From Vreelandella hamiltonii (lineage in GTDB: Bacteria > Pseudomonadota > Gammaproteobacteria > Pseudomonadales > Halomonadaceae), in assembly GCF_014651775.1 (NCBI RefSeq), contig NZ_BMXN01000005.1:168711-232710 (forward strand): 64,000 nucleotides of DNA, given 5' to 3'. Below the pieces are notes generated by a model that had not been told where the DNA came from, ran no database searches, and was given only the letters and a program-made list of their open reading frames with translations. Shown piece by piece: positions 17,111-27,033 of the stretch; the first letter of the stretch is position 1; every line of letters begins with the position of its first letter. A program made the translations under genes and the position numbers.

Positions 17111-18313
17111 CTAGGCATCTCCCTGTGCGTCGTGGGCCGTCGATACGCTGGGGTCCAGCGACTGAGCGCCGCGCGGGTAGGCATCGGGATAGCGGCGAAT
17201 GTGCCGTTTCAACTGATCCAGCTGGCGCTGCAAGGCGGGCGTCACGTCGGCATAGACATCGGTGATCAAGGAGTCCAGCGGCGGCGGCGGACGCTTTTCG
17301 GCGCGCTTCATGGTGTCCAGCACTTCCCGCCGCAGGCTCTCCTGCTGGCGGGCCTCTTCGTCGTCGCTCCACCACCCTTTACTCACCAGCCAGCGCTGCA
17401 TGCGCAATAGCGGGTCCTTGACTCGCCACGCCTCCTCTTCGCTCTTGGCACGATAGCCCGACGGGTCGTCCGAGGAGGAGTGCGCCGCCAAGCGGTACGA
17501 CATGGCTTCGATCAGCACCGGCTGATGCTGCTCCACGGCTATCTTGCGCGCCTGGCGGGTGGCTTCGAAGACGGCCAGGGCGTCGTTGCCATCCACGCGG
17601 ATGACATGCATGTGATAGCCGAACGCACGCGGGGCAATGCCATCCGCGGCAAACTGTTCGGTGGCGGGAGTCGAGATGGCATAGCCATTGTTGCGACAGA
17701 AGAAAATGACCGGCACCTGATGCACCGAGGCCATGTTCAGGGCGGCGTGGAAGTCGCCTTCCGAGGCAGCCCCTTCACCGAAGAACGTCAGGGTACAGTG
17801 GCCTTCACCTGCGAGCTTTTGGCCATAGGCATAGCCGGTTGCCTGGGGAATCTGAGTGGCCAGCGGCGAAGAGATGGTCATGTAATGCAGCTTGCGGGAA
17901 CCATAGTGAATCGGCATCTGCCGACCCTTGCCATAGTCCAGCTCGTTGCCAAACAGCTGATTCATGAACTCGTCGATGGAGAACCCGCGATACATGAGTG
18001 CGCCCTGTTCGCGGTACTGCGCCATGATCATGTCGGCATCGTCCAGAGCTGCGGTGGCTCCCACCACCGCGGCCTCCTCACCGGTACACTGCATGTAGAA
18101 GCTGAGCCTGCCCTGGCGCTGCGCGGCCATCATGCGCTCATCGAGAATACGCGTGGCCAGCATGGCCTGGTAGAGCCTGCGGGCGTGGTCGCGGCTCAAG
18201 GCGGGCTCGTCGGCACCTTCATGGAGCTCGCCCTCGGGGCTGAGCACGCTGAAGGTGTCTATGGAGAATTCGTCGCCGGTCATGAAGGTCGGCTGATGTA
18301 CGAACTGAGTCAT
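17111..18313 (-). CDS. bkdA1: Branched-chain 2-oxoacid dehydrogenase E1 subunit alpha
   Basis: A 400-residue thiamine-diphosphate subunit. The cofactor motif begins [10 protein letters not shown] (179-188) and ends with N208-N209. The first step is decarboxylation of 2-oxoisovalerate-type acids from Val, Leu and Ile. The loop [16 protein letters not shown] (273-288) aligns with the loop HSTSDD that is phosphorylated in the mammalian enzyme, and serines are retained at 279-281. First gene of the operon E1alpha-E1beta-E2-kinase; no E3 (lpdV) gene follows, so a lipoamide dehydrogenase must come from elsewhere. Confidence 0.94.
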   Translation of the reverse strand: MTQFVHQPTFMTGDEFSIDTFSVLSPEGELHEGADEPALSRDHARRLYQAMLATRILDERMMAAQRQGRLSFYMQCTGEEAAVVGATAALDDADMIMAQYREQGALMYRGFSIDEFMNQLFGNELDYGKGRQMPIHYGSRKLHYMTISSPLATQIPQATGYAYGQKLAGEGHCTLTFFGEGAASEGDFHAALNMASVHQVPVIFFCRNNGYAISTPATEQFAADGIAPRAFGYHMHVIRVDGNDALAVFEATRQARKIAVEQHQPVLIEAMSYRLAAHSSSDDPSGYRAKSEEEAWRVKDPLLRMQRWLVSKGWWSDDEEARQQESLRREVLDTMKRAEKRPPPPLDSLITDVYADVTPALQRQLDQLKRHIRRYPDAYPRGAQSLDPSVSTAHDAQGDA

Positions 18314-18387
18314 CGTTATTGTCCTTGTTTTTACCCCTTTTGAGGGCAGTGTTGTTGGTGATGACCGTTTGTGCCAGTGGATTTATC

Positions 18388-18404
18388 TGACACATGTCAA
18401 CGCA
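18388..18404 (-). promoter_or_regulatory. Inverted repeat and -35-like hexamer upstream of the bkd operon
   Basis: About 75 bp before the E1alpha start the minus strand reads TTGACATGTGTCA: a perfect -35 hexamer TTGACA overlapping the inverted repeat TGACA-NN-TGTCA (18388-18399). No convincing -10 is found at the usual distance, so this may instead be an operator half of an activated promoter. Confidence 0.3.
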
Positions 18405-18447
18405 ACACTTGGACAGTAACGCAGTCTCCCGCCGTTAGGGATTCAAC

Positions 18448-19260
18448 TTAAGACGCAGATCGGCGTGCAAGGCGTTGTTGGAGGGCATTGAAGGCGCTAT
18501 CGACAGTGAGCGCCAGCAGGGCAATCGACAGCGCCCCCTGGACGATATACGCCATGTTGTCATTGATGATCCCCGCGATGATCGGGTCACCCAGATTACT
18601 GGCCCCCACGGTTGCGCCCAGCGCCGCCGTGGCAATGTTGATGGTGACCGAAGTGCGAACGCCCGCCAGAATGACTGGCAAGGCCAGCGGCAGCTCGACA
18701 TGACGCAGCAGTTGCCAGGGCGTCATGCCCATGGCGATGGCCGCCTGCTTGACCACAGGATCAACCTCGTTGATCCCCGTCAAGGTGTTACGCACGATGG
18801 GCAGCAGCCCATACAGCATCAGCGCCACGATGATCGGCAGTGTGCCAAATCCCAGTACCGGCACGGCCAGCGCCAGCACCGCCACTGGCGGGAACGTCTG
18901 CCCCAGCGACGACAGCTGAGCGACCAGCGGCAGGAAATCCCGCCCCCTGGCCCGGGTGACGGCAATGCCGGCCGAAACGCCCACCAGAAGCGTGACCAGC
19001 GCGGCCACGCTCACAACCAGCAGATGCCGCGCCAGCAAATCGACAAAATCGGCACGCCCGTAGATGACCTGTCGCGCATTGGGCTCTACCCAGCGAAACA
19101 GCGGTTCCAGAGTGGGCATGGCCAACACCAGCACCAGCAGCAAGGCCGCCCAGGCCAGTGGCCAGCCCCACGCGGCATAGCGCGAAGCGGTGGAACTCGC
19201 GGGGACAGCGCTGGAAGTGGCTGAGGTCGAAGACGCAGAGCGAGATGGATCCGGCCTCAC
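18448..19260 (-). CDS. Osmoprotectant ABC transporter permease (OpuB/YehY-like)
   Basis: A 270-residue binding-protein-dependent permease with about six helices. The coupling motif EVDPVVKQAAIAMGMTPWQLL (EAA loop) lies at about residues 163-183, and the C-terminal helix has TINIATAALGATVGASNLGDPI, typical of glycine betaine/choline/carnitine permeases. The start is a GTG overlapping the ATPase stop (GTGA). The serine-rich first 25 residues are not conserved in the family. It is the last gene of the importer operon. Confidence 0.92.
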   Translation of the reverse strand: MRPDPSRSASSTSATSSAVPASSTASRYAAWGWPLAWAALLLVLVLAMPTLEPLFRWVEPNARQVIYGRADFVDLLARHLLVVSVAALVTLLVGVSAGIAVTRARGRDFLPLVAQLSSLGQTFPPVAVLALAVPVLGFGTLPIIVALMLYGLLPIVRNTLTGINEVDPVVKQAAIAMGMTPWQLLRHVELPLALPVILAGVRTSVTINIATAALGATVGASNLGDPIIAGIINDNMAYIVQGALSIALLALTVDSAFNALQQRLARRSAS

Positions 19261-20216
19261 GTTGGGGTGCCCCTGTCCAACTGGGCTTCCTTGACGATTC
19301 TACGCAGCGACAGCTCGCCTATGGGCACATCGTTTTGGTCCACCACGGTCAAGCGGTCGCAGTGGTCACGCAGCATCATGGAAAGCCCCTGCCGCAGCGA
19401 AAAGTCAGCGGGAATACGCGACTGGGCTGGCAGCGTGGGGCCCAGAGACGCCATGTGATCCTTGACGCGCGTCAGCCCTGCCTGTTTGAGCCCCCGCTCC
19501 AGGCCGCCCAACAGCGAATCCACGAAAGGGTCGGCGGGATTCTGCAGCAGGGCCAAAGGCGTGCCCTGCTGGACGATACGCCCCTCGCGCATGACGACCA
19601 GGTGGTCGGCCAGCTTCAGGGCTTCATCCATGTCATGAGTCACCAGCACCACGGTCTTGTGCAGCCGAGCCTGCAGGCGGGCCAGCTCATCCTGCAGCTT
19701 GTCCCGGGTGATCGGGTCCAGGGCACCAAACGGCTCGTCCATCAGCAAAATATCCGGGTCTGCGGCCAGCGCGCGGGCGACGCCCACGCGCTGTGCCTGC
19801 CCGCCGGAAAGCTGATGCGGGTATTTGTGCGCAAACTCGCCCACCGGCAGCCCCAGCAAGCCCATCAGCTCTTCGACACGACGGTTGACCTCGGCAGGTG
19901 CCCACTTCAACAGCCGCGGTACCAGGCCAATATTGCGCGCGACGGTCCAGTGCGGGAACAGGCCGGTGCTCTGGATGACGTAGCCGATACGTCGGCGAAG
20001 TTTGACCGGGTCGTAGTGCTCTATCGCCTGGCCATCCAGAATGATGTCGCCACGGGTATGTTCGATCAGCCGATTGATCATGCGTAGCGTGGTGGACTTA
20101 CCGCATCCGGAGGTACCCACCAGGGCACAGAACTTGCCCTTGGCCACCCGCAGTGAAATATCATCCACCGCCGTTTCGTCACCAAACTGCTTGGAGACAT
20201 GGGAAAGCTCGATCAT
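19257..20216 (-). CDS. Osmoprotectant ABC transporter ATP-binding protein with CBS region
   Basis: A 319-residue ABC ATPase: Walker A GTSGCGKS (about 34-41), signature LSGGQAQR, Walker B DILLMDEPFGALDP. The C-terminal 80 residues (LRQGLSMMLRDHCDRLTVVDQNDVPIGELSLRRIV, described here in parts) resemble a single CBS motif, the element that senses ionic strength in OpuA-type transporters. It overlaps both neighbours by four bases. Role: energising compatible-solute uptake, in keeping with a halophile. Confidence 0.93.
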   Translation of the reverse strand: MIELSHVSKQFGDETAVDDISLRVAKGKFCALVGTSGCGKSTTLRMINRLIEHTRGDIILDGQAIEHYDPVKLRRRIGYVIQSTGLFPHWTVARNIGLVPRLLKWAPAEVNRRVEELMGLLGLPVGEFAHKYPHQLSGGQAQRVGVARALAADPDILLMDEPFGALDPITRDKLQDELARLQARLHKTVVLVTHDMDEALKLADHLVVMREGRIVQQGTPLALLQNPADPFVDSLLGGLERGLKQAGLTRVKDHMASLGPTLPAQSRIPADFSLRQGLSMMLRDHCDRLTVVDQNDVPIGELSLRRIVKEAQLDRGTPT

Positions 20217-21412
20217 TGCTGTCCTCCGGGGCGTAGCGCTTCCGCCAGCGCCCCTAATCCTGCATCCACGATCAGCGCCAGCACCAGGATTGGCAGCGCA
20301 CCCAGCAGCACCATGTCCATGGCCGCCTGCCCCAACCCTTGAAAAATGAAGGTGCCGAGCCCCCCGGCACCAATCAGCGCCGCCACCGCCGTGAGCCCGA
20401 TGGCCTGTACGGCGGTGACTCTTACCCCTTCCAGCAACACCGGCAGCGCCAGCGGTAGCCGAACCTGCCAGAACCGCTGCGGGCTCCGCATTCCCATGGC
20501 CTTGGCCGCTTCCAGGGTCTCTGCACTGACCTCCTCCAGGGCAACGTAAGTATTACGCACCATGGGCAACAGGCTGTAGGCAATCAAGGCGATCAGCGCC
20601 GGGGCATTGCCAATTCCACTGACGCCCATGGCTGCCAAGGCAGGCACATTGGCCGCCAGCCAGGCCAAGGGGGCTAGCAGCAAGCCGAACAGCGCCAGAC
20701 TGGGAATCGTCTGCAGAAAATTGAGTAGCCCAAAGGCGACGGTTTGCAGGCGCCGGTAGCGGCGCATCAGCATGGCCAGCAGCATGCCCATCACGACGCT
20801 GACGCTCACGGCACTGCTGACCAGCACGATATGCTGGCTCAACGCACGGTAGAACTGCCGCTCCCGGGCCTGAAACTCCTGCACCAGGGCCAGCGCCTGC
20901 AATCCGAAGGCAGCGCACAGCCACCACAAGATGCCGATGCCGAGCAGCAGCAGCGCTGTCCACCATCGGGATAGCCCAAGCCGCAGGCGTACTTCCACCA
21001 GACACAGCAACAGCACGAACAGCACCGTCCAGTAGGCAGTCCCGATGCCTAGCCTGGCCTGGGGCGCATCCACGGGTATCAGCCAGTGCCCGGCGACCAT
21101 CAGGCCAAACGGCATCAGCAACAGCGTCAGGGTAATCACCCCCAGCAGCGCCCGATAATGGCGCGTGCTGGGCACCCAGGCCAGGGCGGCCATGGCGATG
21201 AACAGAAGCGATACCAGTACGCCACCTGGCCAGCCAATGGCCGCCACCATTCCAAACCCCGTTCCCGTGACGATCCGATTGGGCGCCACGGTCACCAGAT
21301 GGAAAGACCAGGCTGCCGCCAGCATGGCGGCGCTCAGGCACAGCAGTACGACATTAGGTTGCCAGCGGCGACGAATGGCCGCTGGCGATGGCAGTGCGTC
21401 GATCAACGACAT
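20213..21412 (-). CDS. Osmoprotectant ABC transporter permease with extended N-terminal membrane region (YehW-like)
   Basis: A 399-residue permease. The C-terminal 220 residues are an ordinary OpuB-type domain (EAA loop EVSAETLEAAKAMGMRSPQ; TAVQAIGLTAVAALIGAGGLG). The N-terminal 180 residues add about five further membrane helices, as in YehW/YehY-type permeases. The gene overlaps the ATPase start by four bases and follows the binding-protein stop by three bases. With the second permease it would form a heterodimeric channel. Confidence 0.9.
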   Translation of the reverse strand: MSLIDALPSPAAIRRRWQPNVVLLCLSAAMLAAAWSFHLVTVAPNRIVTGTGFGMVAAIGWPGGVLVSLLFIAMAALAWVPSTRHYRALLGVITLTLLLMPFGLMVAGHWLIPVDAPQARLGIGTAYWTVLFVLLLCLVEVRLRLGLSRWWTALLLLGIGILWWLCAAFGLQALALVQEFQARERQFYRALSQHIVLVSSAVSVSVVMGMLLAMLMRRYRRLQTVAFGLLNFLQTIPSLALFGLLLAPLAWLAANVPALAAMGVSGIGNAPALIALIAYSLLPMVRNTYVALEEVSAETLEAAKAMGMRSPQRFWQVRLPLALPVLLEGVRVTAVQAIGLTAVAALIGAGGLGTFIFQGLGQAAMDMVLLGALPILVLALIVDAGLGALAEALRPGGQQ

Positions 21413-21415
21413 TCA

Positions 21416-22339
21416 TCAGTCATCCAGGCTATCGAGATATTCGCGAGCCACCTGGTCGGCAGAGCGACCGTTGACGGCCACGTCCGCGTTGAGCGTTTGC
21501 AGGGTCACCAGATCCAGCGTCGCAAACACGTCATTGAGCAGGCCTTCGATGTCGGGATACTGGGCCAGCACGTCTTCTCGTATCACTGGCGCAGGCTGGT
21601 AGACCGGCTGCACGCCCAGCGTATCCTCCAGCACCCGCAGACCCAGCGCGGTGAGCCCGCCATCGGTACCGTAGGTCATGGCACCGTTGACGCCGCTGGT
21701 TTGCTGAGCGGCTGCACGCATGGTGGCGGCGGTATTGCCTCCGGAGAGCACTAGCAACTGGTCATCGCTCAACTCGAAGCCGTAGGCGTCCTGAAACGCC
21801 GGCAGGGCCTGCTCGGATTCGACGAATTCCGCACTGGCTGCAAACTTGAACTCGCCCCCGTCGGCCAGATAGCTGGCCAGGTCTTCCAGGGTGTCGAGCC
21901 CATGGGTCTCGGCCACATCCTGACGAATGCTCATGGCCCAGGTGTTGTTGGCACTGGCCGGCTGCAGCCAGATCAAGCCTTGCTCCGCATCCCGTTCACG
22001 AACGGTCTGATAGGCATCATCAGCACTGTTCCACACCGGACTGTCGGTCATATCGAAAAAGAACGCACCGTTACCGGTATACTCTGGATAGACGTCGATT
22101 TCAGCGGCCAGCAGGGCATTCCTCACCACGCTGGTCGCTCCCAGTTGCAGGCGGTCCTGGGTGGCAATCCCATTGCGCTCCAGGGTCTGGATGATCAGTT
22201 CTCCCAACACCGAGCCTTCCGTGTCGATTTTGGAAGAGACCACCACCGGCTCGCTGGCATGGGCCGTCGTGAGTACCGTCGAGGTAACGACCACCGTGGA
22301 CAAGCAGGCGGTCAGCAGGGGGTTCAGCAGTCGGCGCAT
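21416..22339 (-). CDS. Osmoprotectant substrate-binding protein (OsmF/OpuC-like)
   Basis: A 307-residue periplasmic binding protein with a signal peptide ending near AHASEP. The fold features of the betaine/choline group are visible: SKIDTEGSVLGELIIQTL, then EIDVYPEYTGNG, the ligand-loop segment common to OpuC/OsmF proteins. I prefer the ATG at 22339 since AAAGGA lies eight bases upstream; ATGs at 22348 and 22363 are alternatives. First gene of the four-gene importer operon. The exact solute (betaine, choline, or another quaternary amine) is not determinable here. Confidence 0.92.
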   Translation of the reverse strand: MRRLLNPLLTACLSTVVVTSTVLTTAHASEPVVVSSKIDTEGSVLGELIIQTLERNGIATQDRLQLGATSVVRNALLAAEIDVYPEYTGNGAFFFDMTDSPVWNSADDAYQTVRERDAEQGLIWLQPASANNTWAMSIRQDVAETHGLDTLEDLASYLADGGEFKFAASAEFVESEQALPAFQDAYGFELSDDQLLVLSGGNTAATMRAAAQQTSGVNGAMTYGTDGGLTALGLRVLEDTLGVQPVYQPAPVIREDVLAQYPDIEGLLNDVFATLDLVTLQTLNADVAVNGRSADQVAREYLDSLDD

Positions 22340-22443
22340 GGGGGTCATCCTTTGAGTGAGCATCCTGAGAGTGTCGCTTCAGTATACGAGGCAACTGCGT
22401 TGAAGTCAGACGCCGCCTCAACGGCATCCGACTTCCTTCGTCA

Positions 22444-23829
22444 TCAAGGCGCTTCGATGACCCAAGTCGTGCCTTCTCGTGAGTCTTTCAGCACGATGCC
22501 AAGCGCTGCCAGCTCGTCACGAATGGCATCGGCGCGGGCGAAGTCCTTGTTGGCTTTGGCCGCCTGACGCTCGGCAATTCTGGCTTCGATCTCGCCTTCA
22601 CTCAGCGCCATCGAATGCTGCGCCCCTTTCAGGAAAGCCTGCGGCGTCTGCTGCAAGAGCCCCAGCACTCCCGCCAGGCGCTGCAGCTCTCCGGCCAGGC
22701 GGGGCGCAGCTTCCGGCTGGTCGCTCTTGGCGCGGTTGAGATCCCTTGCCAGGTCGAACAGTACGGCCAGCGCTTCCGGGGTATTGAAATCATCATCCAT
22801 GGAAGCAGTGAAGCGCTCGGCATAACTCCCCTGCTCACCCTCAGACGCCACCTCGACACCTTCAAGGGCGGTATACAGGCGCGTCAACGACTTGCGTGCC
22901 TCGACCAGCGAATCCACGGAGTAGTTGATCGGGCTGCGATAGTGGCTGGCCACCAGCAGATAGCGCACGACCTCCGGGTCATGCTCCGCCAGCACATCAC
23001 GAATGGTGAAGAAGTTGCCCAGCGACTTCGACATCTTTTCCTGATTGACGCGCACGGCACCGGCATGCATCCAGGTGTTCACGTAGGTCTTGCCCGTGGC
23101 CGCTTCCGACTGGGCAATCTCGTTTTCGTGATGGGGGAAGGTCAGATCCGGCCCACCGCCATGAATATCGAAGGTGTCCCCCAGGCAGCAGGTGGACATG
23201 GCCGAACATTCGATATGCCAGCCTGGGCGGCCGTCCCCCCAGGGGGAGTGCCAATGGGCCTCTCCCGGCTTGGCCGCTTTCCAGAGCACGAAGTCCAGCG
23301 GGTCTTCCTTGTGCACGTCCACTTCCACGCGCGCGCCAGAGCGCATGTCATCCAGCTGGCGGTTGTTGAGCTTGCCGTAATCGGCAAACTTGCGCACCCG
23401 ATAGTAGACGTCGCCGTTTTCCGCGGCGTAGGCAAAGCCTTTTTCCACCAGCGTTTCGATCATGCGGATGATGTCGCCAATATGCCCCGTGGCACGGGGC
23501 TCCTGGCTGGGAGGCAGCACATTCAGCCGCGCCTCGTCTTCATGCATGGCCGCGATCATGCGCTCGGTGAGCGCGCTGATGGCCTCACCGTTCTCCTCGG
23601 CACGCTTGAGGATCTTGTCGTCGATATCCGTGATGTTGCGCACGTAGGTCACGTCGTAGCCACGGTGGCGCAGGTAGCGGGTAATCACGTCAAAGGCCAC
23701 CATCACCCTGGCGTGGCCAAGGTGACAGTAGTCATACACCGTCATGCCGCAGACGTACATGCTTACCTTGCCATCGACAAGGGGCTTAAAAGGCTCTTTG
23801 CGGCGTGTCAGCGTATTGTAAATGTGCAT
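22444..23829 (-). CDS. cysS: Cysteinyl-tRNA synthetase
   Basis: A 461-residue class I synthetase, the normal length. The HIGH-type motif is HLGHAR (about 37-42), the zinc-site cysteine occurs in [12 protein letters not shown] and the KMSKS loop in [12 protein letters not shown] (about 268). It charges tRNA-Cys in the cytoplasm. Eleven bases separate it from the glnS stop, so the two synthetase genes are cotranscribed. Confidence 0.97.
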   Translation of the reverse strand: MHIYNTLTRRKEPFKPLVDGKVSMYVCGMTVYDYCHLGHARVMVAFDVITRYLRHRGYDVTYVRNITDIDDKILKRAEENGEAISALTERMIAAMHEDEARLNVLPPSQEPRATGHIGDIIRMIETLVEKGFAYAAENGDVYYRVRKFADYGKLNNRQLDDMRSGARVEVDVHKEDPLDFVLWKAAKPGEAHWHSPWGDGRPGWHIECSAMSTCCLGDTFDIHGGGPDLTFPHHENEIAQSEAATGKTYVNTWMHAGAVRVNQEKMSKSLGNFFTIRDVLAEHDPEVVRYLLVASHYRSPINYSVDSLVEARKSLTRLYTALEGVEVASEGEQGSYAERFTASMDDDFNTPEALAVLFDLARDLNRAKSDQPEAAPRLAGELQRLAGVLGLLQQTPQAFLKGAQHSMALSEGEIEARIAERQAAKANKDFARADAIRDELAALGIVLKDSREGTTWVIEAP

Positions 23830-23840
23830 ATGACGTTTCC

Positions 23841-25520
23841 TTAACCCTTCTGTTTGATTTTCGCCCAGCTATCTTTCAAGCCCACGGTGCGGTTGAACAC
23901 CAGATGCTCTGCACTGGAGGCGTGGCGGTCGGCGCAGAAATAGCCCATCCGCTCGAACTGGAAACGATCTTCCGGCGCGGCGCTGGCCAGGCTTGGCTCA
24001 CCGATGGCCTGGCAGATGACCAGCGACTCGGGATTCAGGTGCTCGAGGAAATCCACATCCTTGTCGCGATCCGGCTGCTCGACCATGAACAGGTTGTCAT
24101 AGAGGCGTACTTCCATCGGCACACCGTGGGCGGCGCTGACCCAGTGAATGACGCCCTTGACCTTGCGGCCTTCCGGATTTTTGCCCAGGGTGTCGAAATC
24201 CACCGAGCAGTGCAGCTCCTGGATCTCGCCGGCGTCGTTCTTGACCACTTCATCGCAGCGGATCACGTAGCTATTGCGCAGACGCACTTCCTTGCCAGGG
24301 GCCAGTCGGAAGAACTTCTTCGGCGCATCCTCCATGAAGTCGTCCTGGTCGATGTACAGCTCGCGACCAAACGGCACCTTGCGCATCGGCATGTCGTCAC
24401 GGGCGGGGTGGCCCGGCACTTCGTAGACCTCTTCGTGGTCTTCCGGCACGTTGGTCAACACCACTTTCAGCGGCTTCAGCACGCACATGGCGCGGGGGGC
24501 GTTGTCTTCAAGGTCAGAACGAATGGCATGAGTCAGCATGGCAATGTCCACCAGGCCGCCATCCGAACGGGTCACGCCGATCATTTCACAGAACTTGCGG
24601 ATCGAAGCCGGGGTATAGCCGCGGCGGCGCATGCCCGAGATGGTCGGCATGCGTGGGTCGTCCCAGCCATCCACGATCTGCTCATCCACCAGCAGCTTGA
24701 GCTTGCGCTTGGAGGTCAGCGTGTAGTCGAGGTTCAGCCGCGCAAACTCGATCTGGCGGGGTTTGGCGGGCACCGGCAGATTGTTCAGGAACCATTCGTA
24801 CAGCGGACGATGGTCTTCGAACTCCAGGGTACAGATGGAGTGGGTGATCCCTTCGATGGCATCCGACTGGCCGTGGGTGAAGTCGTAGGAAGGATAGATC
24901 TTCCAGGCGTCACCGGTCTGGTGATGATGGGCGTGACGAATACGGTACAGAATGGGGTCGCGAAGATTGATGTTGGGCGACGCCATGTCGATTTTGGCGC
25001 GCAGCACTTTCTCGCCTTCGGCAAACTCGCCCTTGCGCATACGCTCCAGCAGATCGAGATTCTCTTCGACGCTACGCTCCCTGTAAGGGCTGGGCTTGCC
25101 GGGTTCGGTCAAGGTACCGCGATACTCCCGAATCTCATCGGGAGAGAGGTCGTCGACATAGGCTTTCCCTTCGCGGATCAGGTGCTGTGCCCAGGCATAG
25201 AGCTGCTCGAAATAGTCGGAGGCAAAGCGTACGGGGCCTGCCCACTCGAAGCCCAGCCAACTGACGTCTTCCTTGATGGCATCGATATACGCCTGCTCTT
25301 CCTTCGCCGGGTTGGTGTCGTCGAACCGCAGATGACACTCACCACCCAACTGCTCGGCGAGCCCGAAATTCAGGCAGATCGACTTGGCATGGCCGATATG
25401 CAGGAAGCCGTTGGGCTCCGGAGGGAAGCGCGTCACAATTTTGGTGACCTGGCCGCCCGCTATCTCGTCGCGTACTTGGTTGCGAATGAAGTTCGGCGCT
25501 GGGGTGGTCTCGTTGGTCAT
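23841..25520 (-). CDS. glnS: Glutaminyl-tRNA synthetase
   Basis: A 559-residue class I synthetase charging tRNA-Gln. The HIGH motif is in [15 protein letters not shown] (about 33-47), the KMSKS equivalent is LTSKRKLK, and [18 protein letters not shown] is the conserved active-site helix. Two anticodon-binding beta-barrel domains follow from about residue 345. It is divergent from ppiB across a 156-bp intergenic region. Confidence 0.97.
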   Translation of the reverse strand: MTNETTPAPNFIRNQVRDEIAGGQVTKIVTRFPPEPNGFLHIGHAKSICLNFGLAEQLGGECHLRFDDTNPAKEEQAYIDAIKEDVSWLGFEWAGPVRFASDYFEQLYAWAQHLIREGKAYVDDLSPDEIREYRGTLTEPGKPSPYRERSVEENLDLLERMRKGEFAEGEKVLRAKIDMASPNINLRDPILYRIRHAHHHQTGDAWKIYPSYDFTHGQSDAIEGITHSICTLEFEDHRPLYEWFLNNLPVPAKPRQIEFARLNLDYTLTSKRKLKLLVDEQIVDGWDDPRMPTISGMRRRGYTPASIRKFCEMIGVTRSDGGLVDIAMLTHAIRSDLEDNAPRAMCVLKPLKVVLTNVPEDHEEVYEVPGHPARDDMPMRKVPFGRELYIDQDDFMEDAPKKFFRLAPGKEVRLRNSYVIRCDEVVKNDAGEIQELHCSVDFDTLGKNPEGRKVKGVIHWVSAAHGVPMEVRLYDNLFMVEQPDRDKDVDFLEHLNPESLVICQAIGEPSLASAAPEDRFQFERMGYFCADRHASSAEHLVFNRTVGLKDSWAKIKQKG

Positions 25521-25589
25521 GGTGGTGTTGATAACCTCATCGTGGATGGCGTGCCGGGCAACCGATGCCTATGCTAAACGGGTTAGCGC

Positions 25590-25618
25590 TTCGCGGTGCC
25601 GAGCAAAACCGCTATTAT
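25590..25618 (+). promoter_or_regulatory. Probable promoter of ppiB-lpxH
   Basis: TATTAT (25613-25618) is a good -10 hexamer, with a poor -35 (TTCGCG, 25590-25595) 17 bp upstream. It is about 59 bp before the ppiB ATG in the region divergent to glnS. Confidence 0.4.
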
Positions 25619-25676
25619 AACGTGACGCCGATGCACAGCGCCAAGGCGAACGCCTTTATTGAACAGGAATTTATCC

Positions 25677-26177
25677 ATGATCGTATTACAGACGAACCAC
25701 GGTGACATCACTATTGCTCTCAATCACGAAAAAGCGCCTGCCACCGCAGCCAATTTCGAGCAATACGTGCGCGATGGCTTTTACGACGGCACGCTGTTCC
25801 ACCGGGTCATCGATGGTTTCATGATTCAAGGGGGCGGCTTCGACCAGGAGTTCAACCAGAAGCCGACACGCGACCCCATCGAAAACGAAGCCGACAACGG
25901 TCTGCAGAACACCATCGGCACGCTGGCCATGGCCCGCACCCAGGACCCCCACTCTGCCACCGCCCAGTTTTTCATCAACGTCGGTAACAACAGCTTCCTG
26001 AACCACAGCGGCAAAAGCCTGCAAGGCTGGGGTTACGCGGTATTTGGTGAAGTAGTGGACGGCATGGACGTGGTCAACGCCATCAAGGCCGTGAGCACCA
26101 CGCGCCGTGGCATGCACGCAGACGTACCCGCCGAAGACGTGGTCATCGAGCGCGCCTACCTGAAGGTTGCGGAATAA
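25677..26177 (+). CDS. ppiB: Cyclophilin-type peptidyl-prolyl isomerase B
   Basis: A 166-residue cytoplasmic cyclophilin without signal peptide. The family core is present: [14 protein letters not shown] (R, F and Q of the active site), [17 protein letters not shown] and the C-terminal [13 protein letters not shown] use the ATG at 25677, preceded by AGGAA, not an in-frame TTG 18 bases earlier. The lpxH gene follows 14 bp later in the same direction. Confidence 0.96.
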   Translation: MIVLQTNHGDITIALNHEKAPATAANFEQYVRDGFYDGTLFHRVIDGFMIQGGGFDQEFNQKPTRDPIENEADNGLQNTIGTLAMARTQDPHSATAQFFINVGNNSFLNHSGKSLQGWGYAVFGEVVDGMDVVNAIKAVSTTRRGMHADVPAEDVVIERAYLKVAE

Positions 26178-26191
26178 CCGTCGGGAGTCTT

Positions 26192-26983
26192 ATGCGTACG
26201 CTGCTGATCGCTGACATGCATTTGAGTAACGACACCCCTGAGCTCAATCAGGGGTTTTATCGTTACCTGGAGCATACCGCCAAAGGGGCCGAGGATCTTT
26301 ACATTCTGGGCGACCTGTTCGACGCCTGGATCGGAGACGACTTGCTGGATACGCCTCACCCCCTCAGCGGGGTGGCCCATGAGGTGATCAAGCGTCTGCG
26401 GGCACTGAGCGATGCGGGCACGTCCATTTTTTTCATCCACGGCAATCGGGACTTTCTGATCGGCGAACGCTTCATCAACGCCTGTCAGGCCACCCTGCTG
26501 CCCGACAGTGAGCAAGTGGAATTGCAGGGCGTAGCCGCCGTCATTCTGCACGGTGACAGCCTGTGCACCAAAGATGAGGCCTACATGGCGTTTCGCGCCC
26601 AGTCTCGCCACCCAGAGTGGCAGGCGCAGATCCTGGCCATGCCGCTGGAGCAGCGGCTAGAGTTGGCCAAGAGCCTGCGTATGCAGTCTGGGGATGCCAA
26701 CGCCAACAAGGCCGAGGCCATCATGGATGTGACCCACGCAGAAGTCGTGGCCACGATGCAGCGCCATGGGGTGAACATCATGATCCATGGCCACACCCAT
26801 CGCCCCAAGGTCCATGACCTCACCGTCGAAGATGTGCCTGCCAAGCGCTTCGTGCTGGGCGACTGGGACGAGACGCACGGCTGGGACATTGTCGTGGAGC
26901 ACTCGAGCGAGCGCCACCCGGAGCCCGTACTGCGCCAGTTCTCGCTGACCCAGCCGCCTGGGGTCGACAGCGAATCGCTCTGA
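26192..26983 (+). CDS. lpxH: UDP-2,3-diacylglucosamine diphosphatase
   Basis: A 263-residue calcineurin-like phosphoesterase that makes lipid X in lipid A synthesis at the inner membrane. Metal-binding motifs in order: ADMHLS (D-x-H), GDLFDAWIGDD, HGNRDF and GHTHRP. The length suits LpxH rather than LpxI. It is cotranscribed with ppiB, as in many gammaproteobacteria. The C-terminal 20 residues are variable. Confidence 0.96.
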   Translation: MRTLLIADMHLSNDTPELNQGFYRYLEHTAKGAEDLYILGDLFDAWIGDDLLDTPHPLSGVAHEVIKRLRALSDAGTSIFFIHGNRDFLIGERFINACQATLLPDSEQVELQGVAAVILHGDSLCTKDEAYMAFRAQSRHPEWQAQILAMPLEQRLELAKSLRMQSGDANANKAEAIMDVTHAEVVATMQRHGVNIMIHGHTHRPKVHDLTVEDVPAKRFVLGDWDETHGWDIVVEHSSERHPEPVLRQFSLTQPPGVDSESL

Positions 26984-27000
26984 GCACAGGCCCCGTCATG

Positions 27001-27029
27001 AAAAAGCCGATCACATGGATCGGCTTTTT
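27001..27029. terminator. Bidirectional terminator between lpxH and ppiD
   Basis: Perfect 12-bp stem (27001-27012 with 27018-27029), 5-nt loop, with A5 at one side and T5 at the other, so it can end the convergent lpxH and ppiD transcripts. Confidence 0.92.
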
Positions 27030-27033
27030 CGTT

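Noticed and set aside
23805..25577. Long open frame on the plus strand opposite cysS/glnS
   Set aside because: It mirrors glnS in the antisense frame, as GC-rich codon bias often produces; glnS is clearly the gene. The same holds for the frames opposite tig (34038-35441), pheT, lon, ppiD and kinase.
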